DNA of 41,746 nt, from the NCBI GenBank assembly GCA_018648985.1, contig JABGOT010000145.1:1-41746 (forward strand), written 5' to 3'. The notes beneath the pieces were generated by a model that did not search any database, was not told where the DNA came from, and was given only the letters and a program-made list of their open reading frames with translations. Source of the stretch: Candidatus Ruthturnera sp. (GTDB taxonomy: Bacteria > Pseudomonadota > Gammaproteobacteria > PS1 > Pseudothioglobaceae). Position numbers and translations under genes: made by a program. Positions 33,760 through 41,321 of the stretch are shown piece after piece; within the stretch, counting starts at the first letter, position 1, and each line of letters starts with the position of its first letter.

Positions 33760-34779
33760 CTAAATTGGAGAAGCGATAAGTCGAGCCTCATTCAGGCCAT
33801 TTTCAAGCAATAATTCACCTAAATAAATCAACACTTCAGCCGGTGCACAAAGATACAAATCAGACTGATTAATGATGTTTAAATCTAGTGCATCAAAAAT
33901 CTGTTTTGCCACCTTATGGCAATCATTTTTACTAGACCTGTCAAACTCACAAGCAATCGGTATGTAAGTATAGTTATCCATAATCGCTTGCCAAGATTTC
34001 GCATGGTTATCTAAATAAGGCACCTGCTCATCAGCAGGGTAGGCCCAATAGAAATTTACCGGGTTGGGCATTTCTAGTGAAAAGGCATGCTCTACTAGGC
34101 TTCTGATTGGTGCAAATCCACTATCCCAGGCAATGAATGTCATTGGGCGTTTAGAGGTTTCTTTAAGTACAAAGATGCCTTTAGGGCCTTCTAAATCAAT
34201 GACTGACTTAGATTTAATCTTCTTAGTAAATAGGGAAGTGGCAAAAGCATCTTCAGGCATGTTTCTAATATGAAACTCTAGCTCCATGCCGTGACAAGGA
34301 CAAGAAGCTAATGGGTAACGAGAGGTTTTTCCTTTAAAAGATAACTCAACATCTTGACCTGCCATAAACTGCAAAGTTTTAGAGCGTGGCGTTCTGAGTG
34401 TAATAATAGCTAAATCATCATTAACAAAGCTAACTTTTTTAACTTTGGTCTCAATGTTTTGAATGGGGATTGATTTAACATCGCCAATAAGATCAATCTT
34501 AAGATTAAGGTCTGAAGCGGGTGCGTTGCAGCACATTAAAAACTCACCTTGGTTTTTTTGCTCATCACTCAAGGAAAAATCATGATGTTTTATTTGTTTA
34601 ATATCACCATCAATCAACTTAGCCACGCACGCACCACAGGTGCCATTACTACACTCATAGCGCATTGCCAAACCATATCTTAAACCACCTTCAAGAACTG
34701 AGTCGTTTTCTGAGCATTCAAAATTCCGCTTATTGTTCTTAAGTTGAATATTAAAGATCTGATTAGACATGCTTGTCAT
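33760..34779 (-). CDS. Fused 2Fe-2S ferredoxin / FAD-NAD(P) reductase
   Basis: This is an electron-transfer flavoprotein like the reductase parts of oxygenases and of CDP-6-deoxy-glucoseen synthesis. The N-terminal plant-type ferredoxin domain has C43, C48, C51 and C83 (YECSNGTCGAC ... LMCC). It is followed by an FAD domain with the flavin motif RYPLAS, then an NAD(P) domain. The nucleotide motif, normally GGTGxAP, reads WDSGFAP (residues 218-224). Length is 339 residues from the ATG at 34779; 34770 is an alternative. The partner is unknown. It lies between nrdA and a divergent DsrE-like gene. Confidence 0.85.
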   Translation of the reverse strand: MTSMSNQIFNIQLKNNKRNFECSENDSVLEGGLRYGLAMRYECSNGTCGACVAKLIDGDIKQIKHHDFSLSDEQKNQGEFLMCCNAPASDLNLKIDLIGDVKSIPIQNIETKVKKVSFVNDDLAIITLRTPRSKTLQFMAGQDVELSFKGKTSRYPLASCPCHGMELEFHIRNMPEDAFATSLFTKKIKSKSVIDLEGPKGIFVLKETSKRPMTFIAWDSGFAPIRSLVEHAFSLEMPNPVNFYWAYPADEQVPYLDNHAKSWQAIMDNYTYIPIACEFDRSSKNDCHKVAKQIFDALDLNIINQSDLYLCAPAEVLIYLGELLLENGLNEARLIASPI

Positions 34780-34835
34780 TATAAAGAGTAAGCCGTACAA
34801 TGATAACCAAACAAAGCAAGATAAGGTGTTAATAG

Positions 34836-35321
34836 ATGGCCAAATTCAAAGTATTACTGTTATTACTAATAAGTAGCACTGTTGCGGCTAATTACACGCA
34901 TCCTAGTGTTAGCCACCTCATACAGGCTGATAATAACCCTGATGGCGTTGTATTTGAGCTGATTGAGAGCGATAAACGCACTTGGGAGTGGGCCGCACCT
35001 ATGATTAAAGACTTAAAAGATCAGTTAAAAGAAAAATACCCAGAAATTGAGATTGCCGTGGTATCCCATGGTCGTGAGCAATTTCAGTTAACCAAGAAGC
35101 GTGCTAATCGCCAAAAAGTAGCAATATCGATACTGGAAGACCTGGTGCGCAAAGAAGATGTAAGTTTACATGTGTGCGGCACACACTCATCATGGTACGA
35201 CATACCGGAAAGTAGTTATATTGATATTGTCGATGTAGCAGTGAGTGGGCCGGCTAAGATTAATGATTATATTAATTTAGGTTATCAGCCAATCCAATTG
35301 TATAAAAAATCAGACAAGTGA
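34836..35321 (+). CDS. Exported DsrE/DsrF-like protein
   Basis: This is a 161-residue protein with a signal peptide (MAKFKVLLLLLISSTVAA). The DsrE/F-like fold is seen as VVFELIESDKRTWEWA, IEIAVVSHGREQFQL, and VSLHVCGTHSSWYDI with one cysteine, C114. It ends VAVSGPAKINDYINLGYQPIQL. Cytoplasmic DsrE-type proteins carry persulfide sulfur; exported relatives occur in sulfur oxidisers but their function is not settled. AAGG lies about ten bases before the ATG. It stands alone on the plus strand, divergent from the reductase and convergent with hemH. Confidence 0.85.
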   Translation: MAKFKVLLLLLISSTVAANYTHPSVSHLIQADNNPDGVVFELIESDKRTWEWAAPMIKDLKDQLKEKYPEIEIAVVSHGREQFQLTKKRANRQKVAISILEDLVRKEDVSLHVCGTHSSWYDIPESSYIDIVDVAVSGPAKINDYINLGYQPIQLYKKSDK

Positions 35322-35397
35322 AGTAGGGCTGTTGATTTTCCTTTTGATTTTAACTTTTAAAACTATAATTTAACATAATATAAATTATGCGAAGTTA

Positions 35398-36372
35398 TTA
35401 GAGTTGTTTGGCAATAATGCTTGAGAGCGCTTGTATGTGATCATCACGGTCGTTTAATGCGGGAATATAACTAAAGTCTTTACCGCCAGCCTCCATGAAA
35501 TAACCTCTATTCTCTTCATCGATCTCTTCTAGTGTTTCTAAACAATCAACAGAAAAACCGGGGCAGATTACTTGCACGTGCCCAACACCATCTTTTGCTA
35601 AAGATTCTAAGCTGCTTTTGGTTTGTGGCTTAAGCCACTCCTCACGGCCAAAGATCGACTGAAAGCATAACTGATGCTCATCTGCCTGTAAATTAAGCGC
35701 TTTAGCAAGTAATCGAGTCGTATTAACACAGTGATCGTAATAAACATCACCATTATCAACAAAACGCTGTGGAATGCCGTGAAACGAGATCATTAGCTTA
35801 TCTGGCTTACCATGTAGCATTTGGTGCTCAGTCACTGAATTAACCAAAGATTGAATATAACCGTCATCTTGGTAGTAATCATTAATAAAGGTCAACTCTG
35901 GTGTGTTTTCCCAAGTGTTAAGCGATTTATTAATTTCATCAAGAGTTGAAAGGCTTGTTGTTTCTGAAAATTGAGGGTACATCGGTAAGGCAATAATTTT
36001 GTCGCAACCTTTGATTTTTAGGTTTTGTAACGCCAAAGGGATCGATGGATTGCCATAACGCATACCAACTTCAAATTCCAAATCATCATATTGATTTAAC
36101 AGTGTTTTTTTAATGCCTTTAAGTTGTAAATTACTGATGTTTAATAGCGGTGAGCCTTTACCAAACTTATCCCAAATTTTGGCGTAATTTTGGGCAGATT
36201 TTGCAGGGCGAATATTAAGAATCACCACATTCAAAGCCAACCACCAGATAAGTTTATTAGGTGCTTGAATCACTCGATCATCTGAGAGAAATTGCTTTAA
36301 ATATCGCTTTAAAGCAGGCTTTGTAGGCGCATCAGGCGTTCCAAGATTAGTGAGTAAAATACCAGTTTTCAT
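35398..36372 (-). CDS. hemH: Ferrochelatase
   Basis: HemH inserts Fe2+ into protoporphyrin IX, the final step of heme synthesis, at the inner face of the membrane. The 324-residue product has LLTNLGTPDAP, the metal-site histidine in SFHGIPQR, TTRLLAKAL, and the acidic metal path DCLETLEEI. Its ATG overlaps the upstream thioredoxin stop (TAATG), so the two are translated together. There is no C-terminal cysteine cluster as found in some ferrochelatases. Confidence 0.97.
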   Translation of the reverse strand: MKTGILLTNLGTPDAPTKPALKRYLKQFLSDDRVIQAPNKLIWWLALNVVILNIRPAKSAQNYAKIWDKFGKGSPLLNISNLQLKGIKKTLLNQYDDLEFEVGMRYGNPSIPLALQNLKIKGCDKIIALPMYPQFSETTSLSTLDEINKSLNTWENTPELTFINDYYQDDGYIQSLVNSVTEHQMLHGKPDKLMISFHGIPQRFVDNGDVYYDHCVNTTRLLAKALNLQADEHQLCFQSIFGREEWLKPQTKSSLESLAKDGVGHVQVICPGFSVDCLETLEEIDEENRGYFMEAGGKDFSYIPALNDRDDHIQALSSIIAKQL

Positions 36373-36722
36373 TAAAATTTTTCTAAGTTTTGGTCAATAA
36401 AATCACGTACAAAATCATGGGTTTGTGCAGAATGGAAACGATCCACTTCTTCGCCATCAATAAAGGCAATAACGGTTGGAAAACCCCGCACTGAAAACTG
36501 CCCAGCAATCTTCATATTTTCATCTTCTGCTTCAAGCTTTGTTAATGAAAATTCACCCTCATTATACTCTGCTGCCACACTATTTAAGATGGGCTCTAAA
36601 ATCTTACATGGGCCACACCAATCGGCTGAAATATCCAAAATAACCAGTTGAGTATGTGATGACTCAATCACCAGGGTTTGGAAAGTCTCGATCGAGACCT
36701 CAACAGAAGTAACGCTAGCCAT
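36372..36722 (-). CDS. Thioredoxin-fold protein with WCGPC
   Basis: This is a 116-residue cytoplasmic thioredoxin-like protein with the active site WCGPC (C36, C39) and the cis-proline in RGFPTVIAF. It resembles thioredoxins, but the core differs (ILDISADWCGPCK, KLEAEDENMKIAGQF), so it is probably a specialised family member rather than the main TrxA. The surrounding genes are a coiled-coil membrane protein and hemH. No client can be inferred. Confidence 0.88.
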   Translation of the reverse strand: MASVTSVEVSIETFQTLVIESSHTQLVILDISADWCGPCKILEPILNSVAAEYNEGEFSLTKLEAEDENMKIAGQFSVRGFPTVIAFIDGEEVDRFHSAQTHDFVRDFIDQNLEKF

Positions 36723-36731
36723 AAATATTGA

Positions 36732-37385
36732 TTAATATGAGCGACTAATGGTATTGAAGCTGTCGCGTTTTTTCTGAGCTGATCGAGCAATAACAACACT
36801 GGTAATAACACCAATAATTAAGCCCAATATAAATATAAATAAAGTGTTAATATTGTTGTCTGTATCGACAGAGTCAAGCTGTGATTGTAAGTCATTATTA
36901 TAAGTAGAAAGCTCGTTATTTTTCTGCTCAAGCGAGTCAAAATCAGCAGTAGTTTTATTGGTTGATTCGGCGTTAAGAACTTTAATATCAACGATTTCAG
37001 AAGATAAGTTTTTATTTTTTAGTTGTGACTTTTCTAAAGATTCTTTAAGGTTGTTAATTTGTTTAATGTACTTAGAATTATCGCTTTTAACACCAGATTT
37101 AGCCACTATATTGCGGGTATTTTCTGGCATTGTTTTGGTTAAATGGCTTGACAAAACCCAGCCATTTAAACCCTTCAAATCTACCTTTGACCAGCCAGAA
37201 TAATGCATAGTTAATCTTTGTAATCTTGTATCTTTAACAAGCACTTTCAGCACTTTAGAATTAGATGATTTGTCTGATCTTAAAGCAGTGTCATCTTGAA
37301 CTGTGTAAACACTAGAAGCAGAAAACACGCCAAAAGACAGAAATAAAAGCGCAACAGATAAAGTAGATAAGGTGATTTTTTTCAT
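36732..37385 (-). CDS. SH3-domain, coiled-coil, membrane-anchored protein (YgiM-like)
   Basis: The 217-residue protein has a signal peptide (ends about FSAS, residue 24) and a bacterial SH3 domain (TALRSDKSSNSKVLKVL, YSGWSKVDLKGLNGWVLSSHL). A coiled coil spans about residues 105-175 and a C-terminal membrane helix follows (NTLFIFILGLIIGVITSVVIA). A basic tail ends it. This domain order is that of the TIGR04211/YgiM family. Its role is not established; SH3b domains often bind cell-wall material. It is first in the group ending in hemH. Confidence 0.85.
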   Translation of the reverse strand: MKKITLSTLSVALLFLSFGVFSASSVYTVQDDTALRSDKSSNSKVLKVLVKDTRLQRLTMHYSGWSKVDLKGLNGWVLSSHLTKTMPENTRNIVAKSGVKSDNSKYIKQINNLKESLEKSQLKNKNLSSEIVDIKVLNAESTNKTTADFDSLEQKNNELSTYNNDLQSQLDSVDTDNNINTLFIFILGLIIGVITSVVIARSAQKKRDSFNTISRSY

Positions 37386-37409
37386 ACTGATTAATTTTGT
37401 AAAATTTAC

Positions 37410-37438
37410 ACTATAGTATAAGCAAAAATAGGCGTAAA
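37410..37438 (-). promoter_or_regulatory. Possible promoter of the SH3-thioredoxin-hemH group
   Basis: On the minus strand TTTACG (37433-37438), a 17-base spacer and TATAGT (37410-37415) lie about 25 bases before the ATG at 37385. Both hexamers are imperfect but spacing is ideal. Confidence 0.45.
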
Positions 37439-37647
37439 AACCTAAAATTAATGAAAAATACTATAAAAATCATTAAAAATCAATGACTTATATATTTTAT
37501 TTCGGTTTTATTTTATTTAAACGATTAAGGTATGTGGTTAGTCACGATATTACTTTTTCAAGAAAGTGGCTTAAATCGAATATTTGAAACTAATTAACAA
37601 AAATAGGGTGGGATACTGTCTTTTTTGAATCGCAAACGCCACAAAAA
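37439..37647. other. AT-rich spacer, no gene seen
   Basis: The 262-base gap between the small winged-helix-like gene and the SH3 gene contains no credible open frame, RNA gene or clear terminator on either strand. It includes ATATTACTTTTT followed by a short AAAGTG hairpin arm, a motif also present in the spacer upstream of nrdA. Confidence 0.5.
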
Positions 37648-38103
37648 CTAATTGCTGCTTTTTTTGCTGACGAACTTCCCAGTTAGGCGATATTTTAATT
37701 TTGGACTGGTTGACCATTTTTCTTTCCCATCTTTAAGAATGGGTGGAATCGTTAACTCAAAAAAACCATAATCAACTAATGGCTTTAAAATTGTTTGCTT
37801 GAATTTTGACTTGTTAGTCCTTTTTAGGATTTTTATAAGATCAGCGGCTGTGTTTTCAACTGCACAACTCTTTAGAATTTTGACTTGGTCCTGGGTTATT
37901 TTGTCGACGTTTATACTTGGTCCCTTCTTAATCCCTGATGTATCTTTTGGCCTTTTATTATCAGTGTTTTCGTCGAATTCAAAGCCTTGTTGGGATGACC
38001 CTGTTTTGTTAATAGTATTGCGCTTAAGGTCTGAGTTCCATTTTGAATTTTGCTCGCCTTTCTCATGCTCTACGTTCTTTTTGCGTCGACCAAACAGATT
38101 CAT
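37648..38103 (-). CDS. Unrecognised small protein with winged-helix-like C-terminus
   Basis: I do not recognise this 151-residue protein as a whole. Residues 1-60 are hydrophilic and low-complexity (basic start MNLFGRRKKN, many K, N, S, D) and look disordered. Residues about 65-145 resemble the C-terminal winged helix of COG2865/Fic-type regulators: AADLIKILKRTNKSKFKQ, then LKPLVDYGFFELTIPP and KLKYRLTGK. No Schlafen/AlbA or Fic domain precedes it. It is flanked by AT-rich spacers and stands outside both neighbouring operons. It could be a remnant or a stand-alone DNA- or protein-binding module. Confidence 0.7.
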   Translation of the reverse strand: MNLFGRRKKNVEHEKGEQNSKWNSDLKRNTINKTGSSQQGFEFDENTDNKRPKDTSGIKKGPSINVDKITQDQVKILKSCAVENTAADLIKILKRTNKSKFKQTILKPLVDYGFFELTIPPILKDGKEKWSTSPKLKYRLTGKFVSKKSSN

Positions 38104-38207
38104 AATGATTTAAATTTAAGCTTGTTTTTATGTGATACCGGTCAAAAAACTTAATTTTTAACCAAATTATTTAGAAAAACCTATGTCTTGGATAACAATA
38201 TAACAGA

Positions 38208-38984
38208 TTATTGACTCAAAATTTGATCTAAAAATAGTTTTAAGCGGTCAGACTCTGGGTTTTTAAAGAAGGATTCTGGTTCATTCTCTTCAATGATCTG
38301 CCCTTCGTCCATAAAGATAATGCGGTCTGCCACCTTTTTAGCAAAGCCCATTTCATGGGTTACACAAATCATGGTTATACCCTCTTTAGCCAACTCCACC
38401 ATAACATCTAATACTTCTGAGATCATCTCTGGATCAAGCGCTGAGGTTGGTTCATCAAATAGCATAATCTTAGGCGAGGTACATAAAGCCCTAGCGATAG
38501 CCACACGTTGTTGTTGGCCACCACTTAGTTGATTTGGATACTTTTCAGCTTGGTCCTTAATGCCCACTCTATCCAGCAACTGCAAGGCTTTATCTCTTGC
38601 ATTTTGCTTGGTTTCGTTATGCACCCAAATAGGCGCTAAAGTCAAGTTGTCAATAATACTCAGGTGTGGAAAAAGGTTAAAGTGTTGAAACACCATAGAA
38701 ACCTCAGAGCGTACCTGTCTGATCTTTTTAACATCATCAGTAAGCTCTGTACCATCTACAACAATACTACCCTCTTGAAACTTTTCTAAGAAATTAACAC
38801 AGCGTATTAAGGTTGACTTACCACTGCCTGAAGGCCCACAAACCACGATGATCTCACCCTCTTTAACTTTAAGATCAATGTCTTTAAGTGCATGGAAGTC
38901 GCCATACCACTTGTTAAGAGCGCTAATCTCGATAATATCACAGCAACCTTTCTCACCAACTTCTTTGTTTATTAAATCACTCAT
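38208..38984 (-). CDS. aapP: General amino-acid ABC transporter ATPase
   Basis: This is the ATPase that drives uptake of polar L-amino acids through AapQ/AapM. The 258-residue product has Walker A GPSGSGKST (residues 50-58), Q-loop VFQHFNLFPH, signature LSGGQQQRVAIARAL, Walker B IMLFDEPTSALD and switch histidine VTHEMGFA, all intact. It is the last gene of the operon, eight bases after aapM. The symbol rests on the operon pattern; substrate range is inferred from the family. Confidence 0.93.
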   Translation of the reverse strand: MSDLINKEVGEKGCCDIIEISALNKWYGDFHALKDIDLKVKEGEIIVVCGPSGSGKSTLIRCVNFLEKFQEGSIVVDGTELTDDVKKIRQVRSEVSMVFQHFNLFPHLSIIDNLTLAPIWVHNETKQNARDKALQLLDRVGIKDQAEKYPNQLSGGQQQRVAIARALCTSPKIMLFDEPTSALDPEMISEVLDVMVELAKEGITMICVTHEMGFAKKVADRIIFMDEGQIIEENEPESFFKNPESDRLKLFLDQILSQ

Positions 38985-38992
38985 TGTCCTAC

Positions 38993-40090
38993 CTATTTAT
39001 GTTCAGTACTAAAACGTGCTTCTAATTTTTTTGAATATCGACTCATTGAATACAAGATTACCCAAATTACCATGGCGACAAACACATAGCCTTCGGTATC
39101 TCTGCCTAACCAACTAGAGTTACTGGTGGCTGCCCCTACAATTGCCAACATGTCGAATAGCCCAATAATTAACACCAGGGTTGTGTCTTTAAATAAAGCG
39201 ATAAACGAGCCAACAATGTTTGGAATAGAAACCTTTAGGGCTTGTGGCAAAATAACCAACACTGTTTTTTTCATAAAACTAAGTCCTGCGGCGTCTGCAG
39301 CCTCATATTGCCCTTTAGGAATGGCTTGTAAGCCGCCACGAATTACCTCTGCAATGTAAGCAGTTTGGAATAAGGTGATACCAATTAAGGCCCTAAGTAG
39401 CTTGTCAAAGTCCATTCCTGCAGAGAAAAACAACGGCAGCACAACAGATGCCATAAACAAAATAGTAATCAATGGTACGCCACGCACAAACTCAATGTAG
39501 ACCACTGAAATAAACCTTACAACTCGCATTTTGGATTGTCGACCTAATGCAAATAAGATGCCCAATGGGAAAGAGGCGACAATACCAATGGCGGCCACCA
39601 CAACAGTTAGGGTAAGGCCACCCCACTTGTCAGTCCCAACAACTTCTAAGCCTAGTCCCCCATGTAACAAAATAAAGGCAACAACAGGGTAAATTAAAAA
39701 ACACCCGATAATATAATGCGCTCTGTATTGTGACTTTTTAATCAATGATCCGAATACAGCAAGCGCCACAATAATGCCAAACATTGTATTGACACGCCAT
39801 AGCTCTTCTTGTGGATAAAATCCATAAATAAACATCTTAAGGTTAGAGTCAATAAAAGCCCAGCACGCACCTTCTCGGCCACAAGAATCATTGTCTGCAG
39901 TTAAATCAAAATTAGCATCAAAGATCATCCAGTCTAAAATCGGTGGCAATATCAAATAAATCAAATACAAAGCTATAAAAGTCAATGCAGCGTTAGACAA
40001 AGATGAAAACAAGTTATCTTTCAGCCATGAGAGCACCTTAATTTGCGATTGTGGCGACTCTCTTGTTTCTTTTAACGGATAGATTGGCAT
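38993..40090 (-). CDS. aapM: General amino-acid ABC transporter permease
   Basis: This is an inner-membrane permease of the polar amino-acid uptake family, 365 residues. Several membrane helices form an extended N-terminal half. The C-terminal half carries the EAA loop that docks on the ATPase (YEAADAAGLSFMKKTVLVIL) and FKDTTLVLIIGLFDML. The long N-terminus before the core is typical of AapM/BztC rather than the shorter HisM type. It is spaced five bases from aapQ. Confidence 0.93.
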   Translation of the reverse strand: MPIYPLKETRESPQSQIKVLSWLKDNLFSSLSNAALTFIALYLIYLILPPILDWMIFDANFDLTADNDSCGREGACWAFIDSNLKMFIYGFYPQEELWRVNTMFGIIVALAVFGSLIKKSQYRAHYIIGCFLIYPVVAFILLHGGLGLEVVGTDKWGGLTLTVVVAAIGIVASFPLGILFALGRQSKMRVVRFISVVYIEFVRGVPLITILFMASVVLPLFFSAGMDFDKLLRALIGITLFQTAYIAEVIRGGLQAIPKGQYEAADAAGLSFMKKTVLVILPQALKVSIPNIVGSFIALFKDTTLVLIIGLFDMLAIVGAATSNSSWLGRDTEGYVFVAMVIWVILYSMSRYSKKLEARFSTEHK

Positions 40091-40095
40091 AATGA

Positions 40096-41259
40096 TTAAT
40101 TACCTTTAATTTGCATTTTTTTGTTAAAGGTATTTAAAATTAACGATATAACCAATGATATCGTTAAATACACCAACATTGTCAAGGTGATAATTTCAAT
40201 CGCTTGACCGATTACATTCAAAACCGTGCCTGAAAATATAGTCACTAACTCTGTATAACCAACCGCTGCTGCCAAAGAAGAGTTCTTAGTCAAGTTTAAA
40301 TATTGGTTAATGATCGGTGGTATTGCCACTCTGAATGCTTGAGGTAGTATTACTAGGCGCATTGCCCAGCTGTCTTTTAACCCTAATGCTGCTGCCGCTT
40401 CTTTTTGACCTTTGTCTACAGACTCAACACCTGAGCGAATAGCTTCAGCAATATAAGTAGCTGTGTAAATACTTAAAGAAAAAGCCAAAGCAAAAAACTC
40501 AATAGATAGATCGACACCACCTTTGAAATTAAAGCCCTTTAACGCCGGATATTCCAATTGCGCACCAAAAACAAAATAAGCCACTATTGGCAATAGCAGT
40601 ACAAGCCCTAGAAAGTGCGGAATAGTATTGGTCTTAATTCCTGTTTCATCGTGCTTTTTATTACTGCGTTTTTTAATAAAAATATAGCTAACAATACCGA
40701 TAACAAAGCTTGCAAGAACGATATATAACTCAAAACCCATGATGGGCTTGGGTAAATATAACCCTCTTGAATTAAGAAAAATAGTATCAAAGAAATTAAT
40801 GCTATTTCTAGCAGAAGGAAGCGCATTAAGTGCTATTGAATACCAAAATAGAATTTGTAACAATATTGGTATATTTCTAAAAATTTCAATATAGATGGTG
40901 GCTATTTTTTTAATTAGGTAGTTACTAGATAAGCGAGCAATACCAACAATAAGACCGATGATTGAGGCCAAAAATATACCTGTTATTGCAACCATTAAGG
41001 TGTTAACAATACCCACATAAAAGGCTTGAAGATTGGTTGATGCTGGGGAATATTCTAAAAAGAAATTATCATTAACAGCAAAACCCGCTTCGTCATTTAA
41101 AAAACCAAAACCACTTCTAATGCCTCTTTGCTCAATATTAAGCATTAGGTTGTCAAACGCTTGATAAGCAAAATAAGCAATAACAGCAACAGCTAGCACC
41201 TGAAATAGGATTGCCCTAACTTCGTTGTTATATAGTAGTGATTTTAGTTTTGTAAACAT
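40096..41259 (-). CDS. aapQ: General amino-acid ABC transporter permease
   Basis: This is the second permease subunit, 387 residues. The N-terminal helix is followed by a periplasmic loop GIRSGFGFLNDEAGF characteristic of AapQ/BztB. It has the core helices, an EAA loop (EAAAALGLKDSWAMRLVILPQAFR) and the C-terminal NSSLAAAVGYTELVTIF. It pairs with AapM as a heterodimer. It follows aapJ after a 62-base gap that holds a terminator-like hairpin. Confidence 0.94.
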   Translation of the reverse strand: MFTKLKSLLYNNEVRAILFQVLAVAVIAYFAYQAFDNLMLNIEQRGIRSGFGFLNDEAGFAVNDNFFLEYSPASTNLQAFYVGIVNTLMVAITGIFLASIIGLIVGIARLSSNYLIKKIATIYIEIFRNIPILLQILFWYSIALNALPSARNSINFFDTIFLNSRGLYLPKPIMGFELYIVLASFVIGIVSYIFIKKRSNKKHDETGIKTNTIPHFLGLVLLLPIVAYFVFGAQLEYPALKGFNFKGGVDLSIEFFALAFSLSIYTATYIAEAIRSGVESVDKGQKEAAAALGLKDSWAMRLVILPQAFRVAIPPIINQYLNLTKNSSLAAAVGYTELVTIFSGTVLNVIGQAIEIITLTMLVYLTISLVISLILNTFNKKMQIKGN

Positions 41260-41275
41260 AAGAAATCTTGATAAA

Positions 41276-41305
41276 AAAATGGCTAACTCAAGAGTTAGCC
41301 ATTTT
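41276..41305 (-). terminator. Intra-operon terminator/attenuator between aapJ and aapQ
   Basis: The inverted repeat ATGGCTAACTC/GAGTTAGCCAT has an AA loop (11 perfect bp, extended by A:T pairs). It is followed on the minus strand by seven T. It lies 16 bases after the aapJ stop and 16 before the aapQ ATG, so it should end most transcripts after aapJ and let a fraction continue. Confidence 0.85.
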
Positions 41306-41321
41306 ATATTTTATTTAGATC

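Noticed and set aside
38140..38163. Hairpin GGTC-A6/T5-AACC after aapP as a terminator
   Set aside because: The stem is mostly A:T with a mismatch or wobble, and no T-run follows on the minus strand.
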